NCBI RefSeq assembly: GCF_020520425.1
Contig: NC_079491.1
Coordinates: 24,543,449-24,607,448, forward strand
DNA: 64,000 bases
Reading direction: 5' to 3'
DNA from: Spinacia oleracea
Taxonomy: Eukaryota > Streptophyta > Magnoliopsida > Caryophyllales > Amaranthaceae
Made by a program: the position numbers and the translations under genes. Below are positions 33,060 to 44,814 of the stretch, piece after piece. The notes beneath the pieces are model-generated. The model was not told the origin of the DNA. It did no database searches and saw nothing but the letters and a program-made list of their open reading frames with translations. Each line of letters begins with the position of its first letter. The first letter of the stretch is position 1.

Positions 33060-35012
33060 CATCACCTCACCGCCATACTGCATCTGGCGTTACAATTATT
33101 GAGCAATGATTGCCACCAGATCTACAGCTTTGCCATCACTCAATCAATTGTTTTCTTAATCCACCAATTAATTAAACTAGTAATTCTTGTGGCACTGGAA
33201 TGAATGCAACTACTAACTTTTGAGGAAATTGCGTTAGATTTCAAACGAAATCGCGTTGTCACAGCAGATTTCAAGTGCTATTTTGAGTAGTAAAGTAGCT
33301 AACCAAACTTAATACAGACTACAACCTAATAATACCAATTCATATCTAAAGCAACTACAATTAACAACCATGTCGGGGTGGGGCAAAAAGGGAATATATG
33401 ACTGGGGCTCTGCAAGCAGAAACTTCATATATGCCTATCTTGAAATAATTGAATGCAAACAAATTAGAGGTAAACATAAAAATTACCAAAAAAATATGTA
33501 ATTTGTGATACTTCCATAAACAAAAGCATCTCCACTGTTTTAGACTCTTTACCATCAACATTCTACCAATCTAAACCCTGAGGTCAGATACAGAGACTGT
33601 TTTCCATTGAAATACATTCTCGTTTCTACAAACTCAAAGATCGTATAAATCCTCACTAATTATCCTCGTCATGGAAGGGAACCAAAATGATGATAACAGT
33701 AATTACCATCAGATAAAACAAAAGCTTAATACATAAACTAATTAACAAAATCACTTGAGAAATTTCATCTGTCCCAAACTCACATGGAAACATTATCAGC
33801 TTAGGTTGACAAAAGCTTTAAATTGTTTATTCAACTCTACCTGCCTCGCCTAATACAAAACATGGTTAAGAAAAACAATGACAAGGACCACTAAAACAAA
33901 AGAATCCTATTCCTAAAAGGGGGTATTTGTTGATAAGACGCAAATCCAAAGTTCCATATACAACCCAATTCCAACTCCCCACCCCCTATCCCCAGCCAAA
34001 CCTTTACCTTTCGCTGCCAGCTACGAAGTGTCGTCGATATTAACTACCAAAGTCTCCATCCAACAGAAAACAAAGGGAAGTAAGAAGGCAAAAATCACTA
34101 TGTAGGGAAAGCATAGGAATCAAGCCTTAGCATTGGTACATGAATGAACCTTCCAAGGCCCGACAAACTATTTCTTGATTAACCCCTTAAACTCATCAAA
34201 TCACCGTCACATTTAAACATTACCAATCATTCAGGGAATTTCATACCTGAAATGTCATTTTCGATCCATCTACATAGGGGGGAATATCAATTGGGTAATA
34301 GGGGGAAAATTGCAAAATAATAGACTTGCATTCAGCACATGAATATTGCATATGATTCCTGTCAGTTTAATTCACTGTCAACCACAGGCCACAGCCATAT
34401 CGATTATGGCCAGTCAATGTAACATAATGTCACCATTTGTAGTGCAATTAGCATCTTCTTAAGCCAAAACTAAAAAGGAAAACCTAAACTGCAATGAAAC
34501 GCACGATTGAAAAGGGGTCACAAAACACAAAATAAAGTCTTGGCAATCAATTTCAACAAAGCTCCGTGAATCAATGCTTCCTTTTTTTTCACTTTTTCTT
34601 TCTTTGATTGAAGTGGGAAGGTGAGACTAAGAGACCATCTAATTCAATCAGCAACATTAGCAAGCATAAAAAAAAAATGCAGTTTACACTATAGCAGGCT
34701 CATAAACACAGGAAGGAAAATGCAGTATCATGTCACTTAAAGAATTGCGAAGATTTGGTACATCATAGATTCATAACCTAAATATTATTGGAAGAATACA
34801 AGATCTCATCAACCTGTATGAAACAAATAAATCAAAGAATGTGGTATCACTAAATAAAATGTAATTTTTCACTAACAAGTAAACCTTTTAAGATAACATG
34901 TATAATTAATTGGGAAACACAAACATGAACTGCATTTACCAGTAAACAGTGCATTTTGACAAAGTACAAGAAAAGGCTAAAAAGACATTCAAATATGGTT
35001 TGTTACCAAAGA
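33060..35012. other. Intergenic, probably including methyltransferase 3' UTR
   Basis: No coding stretch with family resemblance was found on either strand and no element boundaries were recognised. The part nearest 35012 should be 3' UTR of the methyltransferase-like gene. Confidence 0.4.
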
Positions 35013-36599
35013 TCACCACCACTGATGCACAAGAACGCCGCGCTCTCTGAGAGAAGTAAACAGGTTCAAGCACTGTTCATACGTCTTCTCATACTTGGCA
35101 CTCCTTTCGCCCGGGCAACACCTCTGCCATCGGTTGTAGTGGCACTCCAGAAAGATCTCATCAATCAAGCAAATTGCCCCGGTCTCAAACAACCTAGGAA
35201 TAAGTTCAAATTCCGTCCCTTCAACATCCATCTTCATCACCACAAAGTCTCTCTCAGTCACAGTCGCCTTCAACCACTCAGCAAAGTCAAACCCTTCTAT
35301 CTTATCAACACCATTTGACACCCCATCATGAGATTGAACTGGCTTTATCCTTCCCATACCTCTCCCTTTACTCCCTTTCTCCTGAAGATCATCCCCGGGG
35401 TCATGATTAACCTCGAAAAACAAGGTCTCATTCTTCACCCAAGCAGCATAAGGCAACAAATTCACCCACTTCTTCTTAGCCTCATACTCCTGGTGAAACG
35501 ACTTATCAGCTTCAATTGCATACACCTCAAAAGTCTTGTTCTGTTTCGGGTATTGCTTCTTAAACCAACTCCCAATACTTGAACCATAACTCCTAGCTCC
35601 TACATCTACATATATATACCTACTCTTAAAACTAATATCCACCATTGAAGGCAAATACTTCACATTCTGTATATTCCTTTTTAGTGTAATCCAAGGTTTC
35701 AATGGCTCCTTTGGTATCAATTCCTCCGCTTTTCGAACTATCTCTTGCTTGTACCCCGGGACAACCGAGCACTCCTTACTACTATACACATCAGAACCAT
35801 CTCCCTCTTTCTTCATCACTATTTCCCGTATTATGAAACTATCCCCATCATTATCACTATCAAGACCTTGAATTTCATGGGATTTAATAAATGTGCAAGA
35901 ATTGAATAAAGCAATTAAGGAATGTAAGCTATACGTATCATTTGTTCTTGTATGAACAACCAAATACCCTTCGGGCTTCAGTGTTCTTCCAATTTCCTCT
36001 GCAACTTCAGCGAATCTGCTCAAATTATCAATCCTTCCACCACCACCGTAGAACACGAAATCGAAGGTGTTATTATCATACGGCTGACGACGGCCGTTAC
36101 TCTTCAGAGCGACCACCAACGGTTTCGCCGCCTTCTTCGACACTCCAACGGCGTCAGAAACTCCAAGCTCCTTCAATGCAAAGACCTCTTGCCCTAAGGG
36201 CGTGTCGACGCAGAGAGTCTTCGATTCAGGAGAGAGAAAACCTTCGGCAATCAAATCTTGGAATACCGAAGAGTAGTATTGGACGGATTTCCGCCAATTT
36301 CTGCTTGTATAGAGGATGTTTCCCCGATCGGTGGAGACAGCGTCGCTTGAAACAACAGCGGCAGATGAAACGGCGGAGATTGTCGTAGTTCCGGCGAGAT
36401 TAAAGGTTTCCGGTAAGGAAAAGAAGCAGAAATCGCCGACATCGCAAGATTCGCCTCGAATCGTTACGACATAGGCAAATCGAAAGCAGATGATGAAAAC
36501 ACAGAATAACAAAATCTTCACCATGAAGTTTCGTAGAAAGCTCGGCTTCGTCGGTAACTCCATTAACACAGTTTCAGTGGTGTGTGGAAGCTTCTTCAT
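35013..36599 (-). CDS. Membrane-anchored FkbM-type methyltransferase-like protein
   Basis: An intronless frame of 528 residues from the ATG at 36599 (MKKLPHTTETV). The same frame is open further upstream without an ATG, so this is the first start. A single hydrophobic segment at residues 23-45 (MVKILLFCVFIICFRFAYVV) makes it a likely type II Golgi or ER membrane protein. A first SAM-methyltransferase-like region spans about 129-217 (FDFVFYGGGG, LKPEGYLVVHT). A second, FkbM-like region spans about 330-520, with VDVGARSYGSS at 331 and MKMDVEGTEFE at 457. The C-terminus is Cys-rich (RCCPGE) and ends LVHQWW. The substrate is unknown. From memory the Arabidopsis relatives are At5g01710 and At3g53400. 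The leader contains a 37-codon upstream ORF. Confidence 0.92.
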   Translation of the reverse strand: MKKLPHTTETVLMELPTKPSFLRNFMVKILLFCVFIICFRFAYVVTIRGESCDVGDFCFFSLPETFNLAGTTTISAVSSAAVVSSDAVSTDRGNILYTSRNWRKSVQYYSSVFQDLIAEGFLSPESKTLCVDTPLGQEVFALKELGVSDAVGVSKKAAKPLVVALKSNGRRQPYDNNTFDFVFYGGGGRIDNLSRFAEVAEEIGRTLKPEGYLVVHTRTNDTYSLHSLIALFNSCTFIKSHEIQGLDSDNDGDSFIIREIVMKKEGDGSDVYSSKECSVVPGYKQEIVRKAEELIPKEPLKPWITLKRNIQNVKYLPSMVDISFKSRYIYVDVGARSYGSSIGSWFKKQYPKQNKTFEVYAIEADKSFHQEYEAKKKWVNLLPYAAWVKNETLFFEVNHDPGDDLQEKGSKGRGMGRIKPVQSHDGVSNGVDKIEGFDFAEWLKATVTERDFVVMKMDVEGTEFELIPRLFETGAICLIDEIFLECHYNRWQRCCPGERSAKYEKTYEQCLNLFTSLRERGVLVHQWW

Positions 36600-36900
36600 A
36601 GAGAAAATCGAAAATTCTACAGATAAAATTTCAAAAAAAAAAAGTACAAACAAATTCGAAGAATTTAATTTCTCTTTACAATTGCAGAAAAAAAATGTAA
36701 AAAAATAATTGTTTTTGAATGCTGTGCAGTTGAAGAGGAGAGAGAAAGTAAGGTCTAACGGGAGCAGAACCTGGCGGAGGTGTGGTTAGCGCCGACGAGA
36801 GTAAAGCCGGAAGAAGGAGAAGAAAAAAGGGGATAGACGGGAAAATCAGGGGTAAATCGGGAAATCATGGTGGGTTTTACGCCGGAGTTTTTCTCTCTCC
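36600..36900 (-). promoter_or_regulatory. 5' leader of the methyltransferase-like gene
   Basis: Pyrimidine-rich leader on the minus strand. The only ATG between 36868 and the main start is that of the upstream ORF, so ribosomes scanning from the 5' end meet it first. The main start follows the uORF stop by 155 bases. Confidence 0.6.
36755..36868 (-). CDS. Upstream ORF (37 codons) in the methyltransferase leader
   Basis: ATG at 36868-36866 and TAG at 36757-36755. The peptide begins MISRFTPDFPVYPLF and ends FTLVGANHTSARFCSR. It lies in the leader of the methyltransferase-like gene and does not overlap the main frame. Arabidopsis genes of this family are, as I recall, listed among those with conserved-peptide uORFs that stall ribosomes and repress the main frame. 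The distinctive C-terminus is where such peptides are usually conserved. That this one is conserved is an inference. Confidence 0.55.
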   Translation of the reverse strand: MISRFTPDFPVYPLFSSPSSGFTLVGANHTSARFCSR

Positions 36901-38315
36901 TAACCTAAGGAAACTGCTTTGACATTTTATGATTTTTTTTTTTGTTTGACAAAAATAATAAGGGTGATGTTTGTTCGTTTGGAAATTGCAATGGAGTTGA
37001 CAGTTGAGTGAGAAAAAATGGGTGGGAGAAAGAAGGGGAAGGGATTAAAAAGGAGTAGGAGGAGAGAGAAAAAGTGGCAGGATGACCGGAAGTTTCGGTG
37101 ATGACGCGTGATGAGTTGGAAAGGTAGGAAATTGATTTGTTAACCATTGAGGTTTAGGTTAATTTACCAGTTTGCCACTGCTAGCCGGTAGTCGGTTGCT
37201 GCCGCGGTATCAAGGAAGCGTGCTTACTTATTTAAGAGTGTGATTAATATTTTTTTGACATATTTGTCACATTTTTGGGAAAGAATATTACGGAGTAGAG
37301 ATTAATTGATTGTAGTACTTACTTTTAAGTAAAGAAGAGTTTTTTATTTTTTTATATGGAAAATAAGTAAAGAAGAATTAATATACGAAGTACTGTACAT
37401 TTCAAGATTGGTCAACCCTAGTGTTAAATGTTAATCAATCACATTCAACAAATTTGTTGATAATTGGACATGTAACCAACTCATATACAAAACAAACAGC
37501 AAGTTAGGAGTTGAAATGTCCTCTAAATATATACTCCACGAAGTAGCACTAAAAATAATATTGTCATCTAGATTAACTGTCATTTAAAATCAATACTTCG
37601 TACAATATAATTAAGAATGCACATTTTAGTAAGGTATCATTTTCGTGTAAGTATTATTCATCTACGTGCATATTCATCTACGTGCATATGTTGTTTTATT
37701 ATCTTGTGATCCTATGTGTATGTAATACGAAGTATTGCGTAGAAGCTATGAGCATCAATGAAAGCAATACACTTCTCTAAGCTTGCGGAAACAATAGCTT
37801 AAACTTAATTAATAAGTATTAATAATTTATATTTATTTATCTATATTCTATAAGGGAACACCTGAGGTTATTTTAGCAAATACACTTTTGTTGTCCCCCT
37901 ATAGAAAATTCTAACATGCCACTACTAACCATATATTAACAATAAGTATTAAATACAAAAAAAAAGGGGAAAAAAATCACCCTTATTATAGAAGCCAGAA
38001 ATAATCAACGCTGGAAAAGACAAAAAGGTTGTCTCTCGCAAGTTTTTTTAGTTTAAGGTCCTTTTTCGCAATTTTTTTTTAAAAGGTTGTTTCTCGCAAA
38101 AAAATGTGTTATAAAAGGTTGTTTTTGGCAAATTTGTCTTATATTAATATAAATAGGCTGTCCAAAATTAACACAAAGAGACGGGGAAAGGTGCTATTAT
38201 TATGAAAATTATAGGAAAACACTTTATAAAGTCAAAATATAAACTCATGTCAGATGAGAGTCTAGCTACATATAAGCTCAATACGGTTTCATCCGAGCTA
38301 AGATCATGTTTACTA
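36901..38315. other. Upstream intergenic region
   Basis: Promoter of the methyltransferase-like gene at the left, then AT-rich DNA. The stretch 38030-38150 (GTTGTCTCTCGCAAG, GTTGTTTCTCGCAAAA, GTTGTTTTTGGCAAATTTG) resembles one arm of the Mutator-like foldback at 31246-31754 and may be a truncated relative. An open stretch at 37147-36905 is not supported as a gene. Confidence 0.4.
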
Positions 38316-38597
38316 CTCCCTCTGTCCCAGATTAGTTGTTACACTCACCTTTGCACAAATTTTTAGGTGATAAGTGGTTGTTTGGTCATCAATTGTTATT
38401 TTATTGAAAAAGTAGATGTGATAGGAGTTAGTGGGATATTTTTTAATTGAATGAGAGAGGGGGTGGGGACAAAAAGAAAATTAGTGGGAAGAGAGACAAT
38501 ATAATAATTGTGGAGTCATTCCTGACTTAGAAGTGTAACAACTAATCTGGGACGGACGAAAAAGGAAAGTGTAACAACCACTAGAGGAAAAAACTTC

Positions 38598-38985
38598 AAG
38601 TGCGGGCTCATTTTAAGGGGTTTAGTGCGGGCTTTTACATGTGCAGCACATGACCTGCCCGCACTTGAAGTTTTTCAAGTGCTGCCAAAATATTGGCAGC
38701 ACTTGATATTTCAAGTGCTGCCAATTTAGAAAATGAGCTCGCACTTGACATATTTTGTGCTGCCAATTTTGAAAATGAGCCCGCACTTGACATATTTGGT
38801 GCTGCCAATTTTGAAAATGAGCCCGCACTTGACATATTTTGTGATGCCAATATTGAAAATGAGCCCGCACTTGACATATTTGGTGCTGCCAAATTTGAAA
38901 ATGAGCCCGCACTTGACATACAAATGGGCAGCATAAGCATAAAAATGAGCCGCACTTGGCTTATAAATGAGCCGCACTTGATTTA
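38598..38985. repeat. CACTA subterminal repeats
   Basis: About seven units of 38-40 bases built around GAGCCCGCACTTGACATATTT-GTGCTGCCAA. Open frames across them on both strands are repeat artefacts. Confidence 0.9.
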
Positions 38986-39189
38986 GATTTGTTGTATAAC
39001 CGATTTCCCTGCTACATATTACAATTGAACCACGCCACTGATTAACCTCCATACGTCATATAAAAACTATCCAATTATATAGATAATTAAATTAAATAGT
39101 ATATAATTGTAAATATAAAAGTCGTTTACATTCCAATTATATGAAAAACTAGCATCCATAATTTAAGATTCATTACAAGGAAATATCAA

Positions 39190-41260
39190 AGACAATCACT
39201 AGTAATGGAGTTTGCCAACATTTCTCGAACTTCATCTATCTCCTCAAAAGTGAAAGGTCGCTCCTTCGGATTATTGAATACCTTTAAAATATCAACCATC
39301 AAAAATTACATATACACATTAGTTATATTATAAATATTGAATCGTACAATAAATTAAGACTTAATTTGTTCATAACAAATAAATAATGAACCGTATAATA
39401 ATAAAAATGGCTAATTTCGATCCCAACTTTCAACTAATGAACTTAAATGAGTATTTTAATGTCTTTCCATGTTTAATACAATTAGTTTTATGTTTCAAAG
39501 ACTCATTCTCACTCATTTTGGTGAATTTATGCACATTTAAGCATCGTTTGATCATTATCGTTCACATTTTGACTAAAATGGCTAATTTCGGTCCCAACTT
39601 TCAACTAATGAACTTAAATGAGTACTTTAAAGCCTTTCAATGTTCAATACACTTAGTTTTATGTTTGAAAGACTCATTCCCACCCATTTGGGTGAAGTTA
39701 TGCACATTTAAGCCTCGTTAGTTCATTATCGGTCACATTTTGACTAAAATGGCTAATTTCGGTCCCAACTTTCAACTAATGAACTTAAAAGAGTATTTTA
39801 AAGTATTTTCATGTTTAATACACTTAGTTTTATGTTTCAAAGACTCATTCTCAACCATTTTGGTAAAGTTATGCACATTTAAGCCACGTTATTTCATTAT
39901 CGGTCACATTTTGACTAATATGGCTAATTTCGGTCCCAACTTTCAACTAATGAACTTAAATGAGTATTTATAGCGTTTTCATGTTTTATACACTTATTTT
40001 TATGTTTCAAAGACTCATTCTCACCCATTTGGTAAAGTTATGCACATTTAAGCCTCGTTAGTTCATTATCGGTCATATTTTGACTAAAATGGCTAATTTC
40101 AGTCCCAACTTTCAACTAATGAACTTAAATGAGTATTTTAAAGTCTTTCCATGTTTGATACACTTAGTTTTATGTTTCAAAAACTCATTCTCACCCATTT
40201 TGGTGAAGTTATGCACATTTAAGTCTCGTTAGTTCATTATCGGTCACATTTTGACTAAAATGGCTAATTTCCGTCCCAACTTTCAACTAATGAACTTAAA
40301 TAATTATTTTAAAGTCTTTCCATGTTTGATACACTTAGTTTTATGTTTCAAATACTCATTCTCACCCATTTTTGTGAACATTTTGACTAAAATGGCTAAT
40401 TTCGGGCCCAACTTTCAACTAATGAACTAAAATGAGTATATTAAAGTCTTTCCATGTTTAATACACTTAAATTAGTAGTTTTATGTTTAAAATCAGCCAA
40501 ATTCCTTATTTGATCATTAACTAGTATAAACTATGAGTTCAGAATTGAGTTAAATGTGATGCAAAACCATATAAAGTGTTTTCACAATTTCAATATTTAA
40601 ACAATAAGGAATACCAACCAAAACACTCCAGTAACATGACATTGAAGCATTGGCTTGATAAAGGCATCGAATTCTGAGATATTAGGAAACATCCCTCCCA
40701 TGATGCAAACTCATTAGTAGAGGCCTTAAATAACATTAACTTCTAAATCATTTTAGGTGTTATTAGACTTGTTTCTACCCATAAATAACACTTACAATTA
40801 CAAGTAACAACAAAGAAACCCACGAGTCATTGCAAAGTGAAGCAAATAACCAAAAAAATATGTACCACCAACATGAAAACAAAAATTATGAGAAACTCAT
40901 ACCGGATTAACCTACCAAAAACGGATAATCACATAGGACAAATGACCAAAATATAAATATCATAATCGCAACTTGCAAAGAATTATACATGATAAATTCT
41001 ATAAAGTTTAATAAACGTCAAACAATAAGAAACTAATTACAAGAAATATATGCATGCCATAGCTTAAAAGTTAAAGAAAATATGGCACTGATCATCGAGG
41101 CAAAGCATCTAATACAAAGAATCTTAAACCAACTAGTACAGAGAATTGAAAATCAGACCTCTTTGTAAATAGGAGGAGGTTTGTCAGCCATTTGAGTCGG
41201 ACGACGCACGATTTTGACACCATATCTGCCCAATCTCTCCTTCGTCTTCAATGAACATAG
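39190..41260 (-). pseudogene. Coding-like fragments inside the CACTA element
   Basis: Three minus-strand stretches read like exons. Near 41252-41163: ERLGRYGVKIVRRPTQM, then ADKPPPIYKE before GT. Near 40710-40618: MGGMFPNISEFDAF, then IKPMLQCHVTGVFW. From about 39278: VFNNPKERPFTFEEIDEVRE, ending near 39190. GT and AG dinucleotides lie at suitable borders, but the middle piece is open in two frames. I do not recognise the protein. They could be a captured host gene or a degenerate element gene. Confidence 0.4.
39404..40470 (+). repeat. Minisatellite, about seven units of roughly 170 bases
   Basis: A unit starting ATGGCTAATTTCGGTCCCAA recurs near 39408, 39578, 39748, 39919, 40089, 40259 and 40393; the sixth interval is shortened. 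Each unit contains GTTTCAAAGACTCATTCTC and ATTATCGGTCACATTTTGAC. It is internal to the CACTA element. Confidence 0.93.
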
Positions 41261-42024
41261 AGTAGTTACATGAAAATTGAAAATTTAGAGGAAAATGTTT
41301 ATTAGACTTTTAATGTTTCTAAAACTCATTTAAATAAATATTGTTATATACTGCTCAAAAGGTTAAAAAAAGCTTCCAATAGAAAACTCCAACTCAGCAA
41401 TCTAACTGACATGAACTGCAAATTCAGCTAGAAAACATAAGAAAAAATTCAGCTAGGAAACATCATTTCTCACATGTAGTCGTATGCATTACATGGAAAA
41501 CTTCTCTAACAAAAATATAGGTAGTGGATGACTTTCCCGCCATACAGACTTTCAAGGCATAAAGTTCCGACTATCGATTAATATTAAGCAGGTTAACATA
41601 AAGTTATCGTTTTTCAACATAGGCACATACAAGATCAGTGGGCATCTAATTTCATCTATGCATGCTTTCATCCAGAATACAATAAAAATTAGAGTCTACC
41701 ATCATAAAGAAAGTTTCTACGGGTATACACAAGGCAACAAAGCAAGTAGCTGAAGATACAAAGCCACAAAGGTCCACACATCAACTGTAGAGAAGTATAA
41801 GAATAATTTATTGAAGTATTGAACTATTGATATATTAACATTTAACACACATTTCCAACCAACTAGCTAAAGATTTTAAACAGAAAATAAAAGAAAAGAC
41901 TAGCTAGAGCCTGGAAGTACAAACTACTACATCACCATGCAAGTCATCAGGATCCAAATAAGAAACTAACTAACTGGACAAGGGTGATCACTCTTAGCAG
42001 CACATATGCAACGACAGCATAACA

Positions 42025-42240
42025 CACGCCTTCCCTGACTACTACATTCCGCACCCAACTACAGCCACCATTGCAAAAACAACTAAAACATAGCTTCCCT
42101 GACTACTACATTCCGCACCCCACTACAATCACCAACTCACCATTGCAAAATCAGCTAAAACACGGCTCCCTTGACGACTACATACTACATTCAGCACCCC
42201 ACTACAATCACCCTTGCAAAAACAACTAAAATACGGCTTT
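42025..42240 (+). repeat. Three direct repeats of about 70 bases in the CACTA element
   Basis: The unit CTTCCCTGACTACTACATTC followed by CACCATTGCAAAA-CA-CTAAAA occurs near 42028, 42093 and 42165 with small changes. Confidence 0.75.
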
Positions 42241-43201
42241 ACTAACTAATTTGATTAATATATAAACAGGTAATATTTGATTATTTTGTGCAATTACAGC
42301 ACTGTTCTTCGAGTATGGACAAACAAAAACAATAATAAACATATTTAGAAAGAGCAATTAAAAAAAATGGTTAAAGTGATAAACCTGAGTCATATTTGTG
42401 TAAACCCAATACCCTTAAATGCATCCTTAGTAAGCTCAGAAACAGGTAAACCAAAGAAAGCTTAAACAGATTCGTAACAAGCTAAGCTTATACAGATTCG
42501 TAACAAGCTATGCTTATACAGATTTCCAGTTATTAATTCGTCATTTCCTTATAAATTTGTCATTACAGTAACAAGCTTATTATAAGAAACAAATAATTAA
42601 ATTTAAATTACAAACCTATATGAGATAAGGAGGAGCGACGCCTTTGTGTTGTGGCGGCGGAAGGAAGAGGACGTATTTTGTGGTGGGGGAACAACAGCGG
42701 CGACGCGGCGGTGGAGAGAAGCAACGGCGACGCTGAGGTAGGGAGCAGCAACGGCGATGTGACGGTGGGGAGCAGCAACGGCGACGCGACGGTGGGGAGT
42801 GCGGTGTGTGCTGCTAGTATTGATTTCCTGCCCAGAGAAACGGAGAGGGGAAGAGAAGAGAAATCAGAGAGGGGAAGGTGATAGAAGCGGGAAATGAAAT
42901 ACCAGAGGTGAGAGTAGGTTTTAGGGAAACCAGAGAAGAGAAGCGTGAAATGAAAAAAAATTGGGAATTATTTTTAGAAAATATTTTGTGCGGCTCGTTT
43001 AAACGAGCCCGCACTTGAGTTAAAGAGCCCGCACTTGAAGTCAAGTGCTGCCAAATTTTTAAAATGAGCCCGCACTTGTAAATATGTATTGTTTCTTTAT
43101 TTTTGTGCTCTCAAGTGCTGCCAATTTACAAAAGGCCCGCACTTGAAGGGAAGCACATGCCGATTTTTCTACTAGTGAACTAATATGGGACAGAGGGAGT
43201 A

Positions 43202-44245
43202 TATCATTTTTCAGGTATTGGAAATGGAATATAATTGAATAAATCAGCTAATTGCATTACATTTTGTTTGGTGTGAGAGATAGGTAACACACTTTATATA
43301 TTTTCAAAGCTTAACCATTATAACCCATTTGTTACCTTTATATGGGTGAGTTTTCTCCTCAGACTCACCCTCAATCTTCAGACTATGTCTCATCAACTTT
43401 CCACTAATATTTTCATTTTTCAAACTCATACAAGACTCTCCCTATTTTTACACATCCACACACTCGCCTTAGGCTCAACTAAACTCCTAGAACAAGATAA
43501 TTAAATAGGATAAAGTATGATGATGTGGTATAGTTTGATTTGGTTGGAAAAAAATTGGAGTCTTAAGTGGTTCTTGGATTTTCCAACCCACTTCAAGATT
43601 TTTTGTACTCTTTTACCACATTATCCCAAGACTTAGATTCGAAATTCACCTCGAGACTCACCTTAAAACTTGGTATAAACTCACTCTAATCTTATGATAA
43701 CAAAGTGTTATCCTCCTCAATCCTCATTTTGATACAAGGAATTGTTTCCTTAGACATATCAAACAACAAATAATGGTAAAACAAAACTTAACCTTTCTCC
43801 CTCATAACATTTCTGCTTTCCCAACTTCACATCAAACATGCACTAAGAGCAAATGATAATAGATGAAGTATCCTATCAACATTATACTCCATTTTTTTAT
43901 TGATTCAAAATTTTGATAATTCTCCCTTGCCCTTTTCCAACGCGTGAGATGTTATACCAACATTGACCATCACATGTAACTATGTAAGTCTATCTATTCC
44001 TTGCAATCTAGAGAGGTCATACAAATCCTTGTTGGACTTTTTTCCAAGACTTCCAGCACGAGGTAGACTTCCAATATGAAGTATCTTGAGGCTTTTTAGA
44101 AGTCTCTTTGTTTTTTAATAATCACAAACAATTTGATTTTTGTAATATCTTTTTAAACATCGACTTTTTTTTTTTGCTAACAAATCAATAAATACATGTT
44201 ATCAAGTGAAATATGATTAAAAAAAAAAATTATATACGAATTACT
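43202..44245. other. Intergenic, no gene seen
   Basis: AT-rich DNA; 43330-43720 has several ACTCACC / GAGTC words. No family resemblance on either strand. Confidence 0.4.
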
Positions 44246-44247
44246 TA

Positions 44248-44600
44248 CTCCGTTTCTTTTTGTTCTTTATGTTTGGCCTTTTGCACATTTATTAACGACT
44301 AATTAATGTGTATTGAGATTCCTCTATTTTTTTTATTTAAATAAGGAAAATTACGTTTATTTATAATATTTTTACTCTTATCAAAATTCTGATATTGAAA
44401 AAATGAGAAAAATTTAATGTCCAAATAGAAAAGTGTGAGAGATTAAATGACCCAATGAATTTAATTGGCTAAAATAATCATTTGACACAAATTTTGATAA
44501 AATATTAAAGCATTTATGTGATAATTTTTTTTAAAAATGTAAAGAATATTTTGAGACACCCAAAAAGAAAAACGTAAAGAACAAAAAGAAACGGAGGGAG
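44248..44600. mobile_element. Stowaway-like MITE
   Basis: Ends CTCCGTTTCTTTTTGTTCTTTATG and its inverse GAACAAAAAGAAACGGAGGGAG, flanked by TA (44246-44247 and 44601-44602). Same family as 58430-58772 by interior words (CACATTTATTAA, AGAGGAATCTCAAT inverted). Confidence 0.85.
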
Positions 44601-44814
44601 TACCTCACATACAATTATTTTTATGGAACCAATATTAAAGAGTAAGGATCTGATTGTTAAATTTATTTTAACCTATTTTGAATTATTTCATCAAAATAAA
44701 TTAAGATAAGCTCAGTTTAGATTTTTTTTTTTTTGCAATTTAACACATAACGTGTTTTTTTTTAGCAAAATACTTTTTAGATAAGTTAAATTCAATTGAA
44801 CCAAGCATAACCTA

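Larger units (their letters stand above)
38579..43177. mobile_element. Non-autonomous CACTA (En/Spm-type) transposon
   Basis: A 4599-base element beginning CACTAGAGGAAAAAACTTC and ending in the inverse of CACTAGTAGAAAAATCGG. A 3-base duplication AAC flanks it (38576-38578 and 43178-43180). Both subterminal regions carry repeated GAGCCCGCACTTG / CAAGTGCGGGC motifs, many at 38598-38980 and several at 42985-43150, typical binding sites for a CACTA transposase. No transposase ORF is present. The interior holds a 170-base minisatellite, short coding-like stretches, and a GC-rich segment at 42640-42860 with repeated GCAACGGCGACG units. Confidence 0.92.
38316..43199. mobile_element. Stowaway-like MITE split by a CACTA element
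   Basis: Left end CTCCCTCTGTCCCAGATTAGTTGTTACAC and right end GGGACAGAGGGAG pair as inverted repeats, flanked by TA. The right arm is present twice on the left side of the insertion (GTGTAACAACTAATCTGGGAC at 38533 and GTGTAACAAC at 38569). The CACTA element occupies 38579-43177. Confidence 0.8.

Noticed and set aside
36600-36653. N-terminal extension of the methyltransferase frame to 36653
   Set aside because: It begins with TTG, not ATG, and reads through a T-rich leader; the first ATG is at 36599.
36905-37147. 80-codon minus-strand ORF upstream of the methyltransferase leader
   Set aside because: Very rich in Ser/Pro/Phe from pyrimidine-rich DNA, probably promoter; no evidence it lies in the transcript.
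38622-39052. Overlapping repetitive ORFs on both strands (97-108 codons)
   Set aside because: They are translations of the CACTA subterminal repeat units, open in many frames because the unit lacks stops.
39386-39973. Repetitive plus-strand ORFs with MANFGPNFQLMNLNEYF units
   Set aside because: Produced by the 170-base minisatellite; frames break between units.
42651-42881. 76-codon GC-rich ORF with SNGDA/TVGS repeats
   Set aside because: A short-repeat artefact of GCAACGGCGACG units; the minus strand looks more like a leader.
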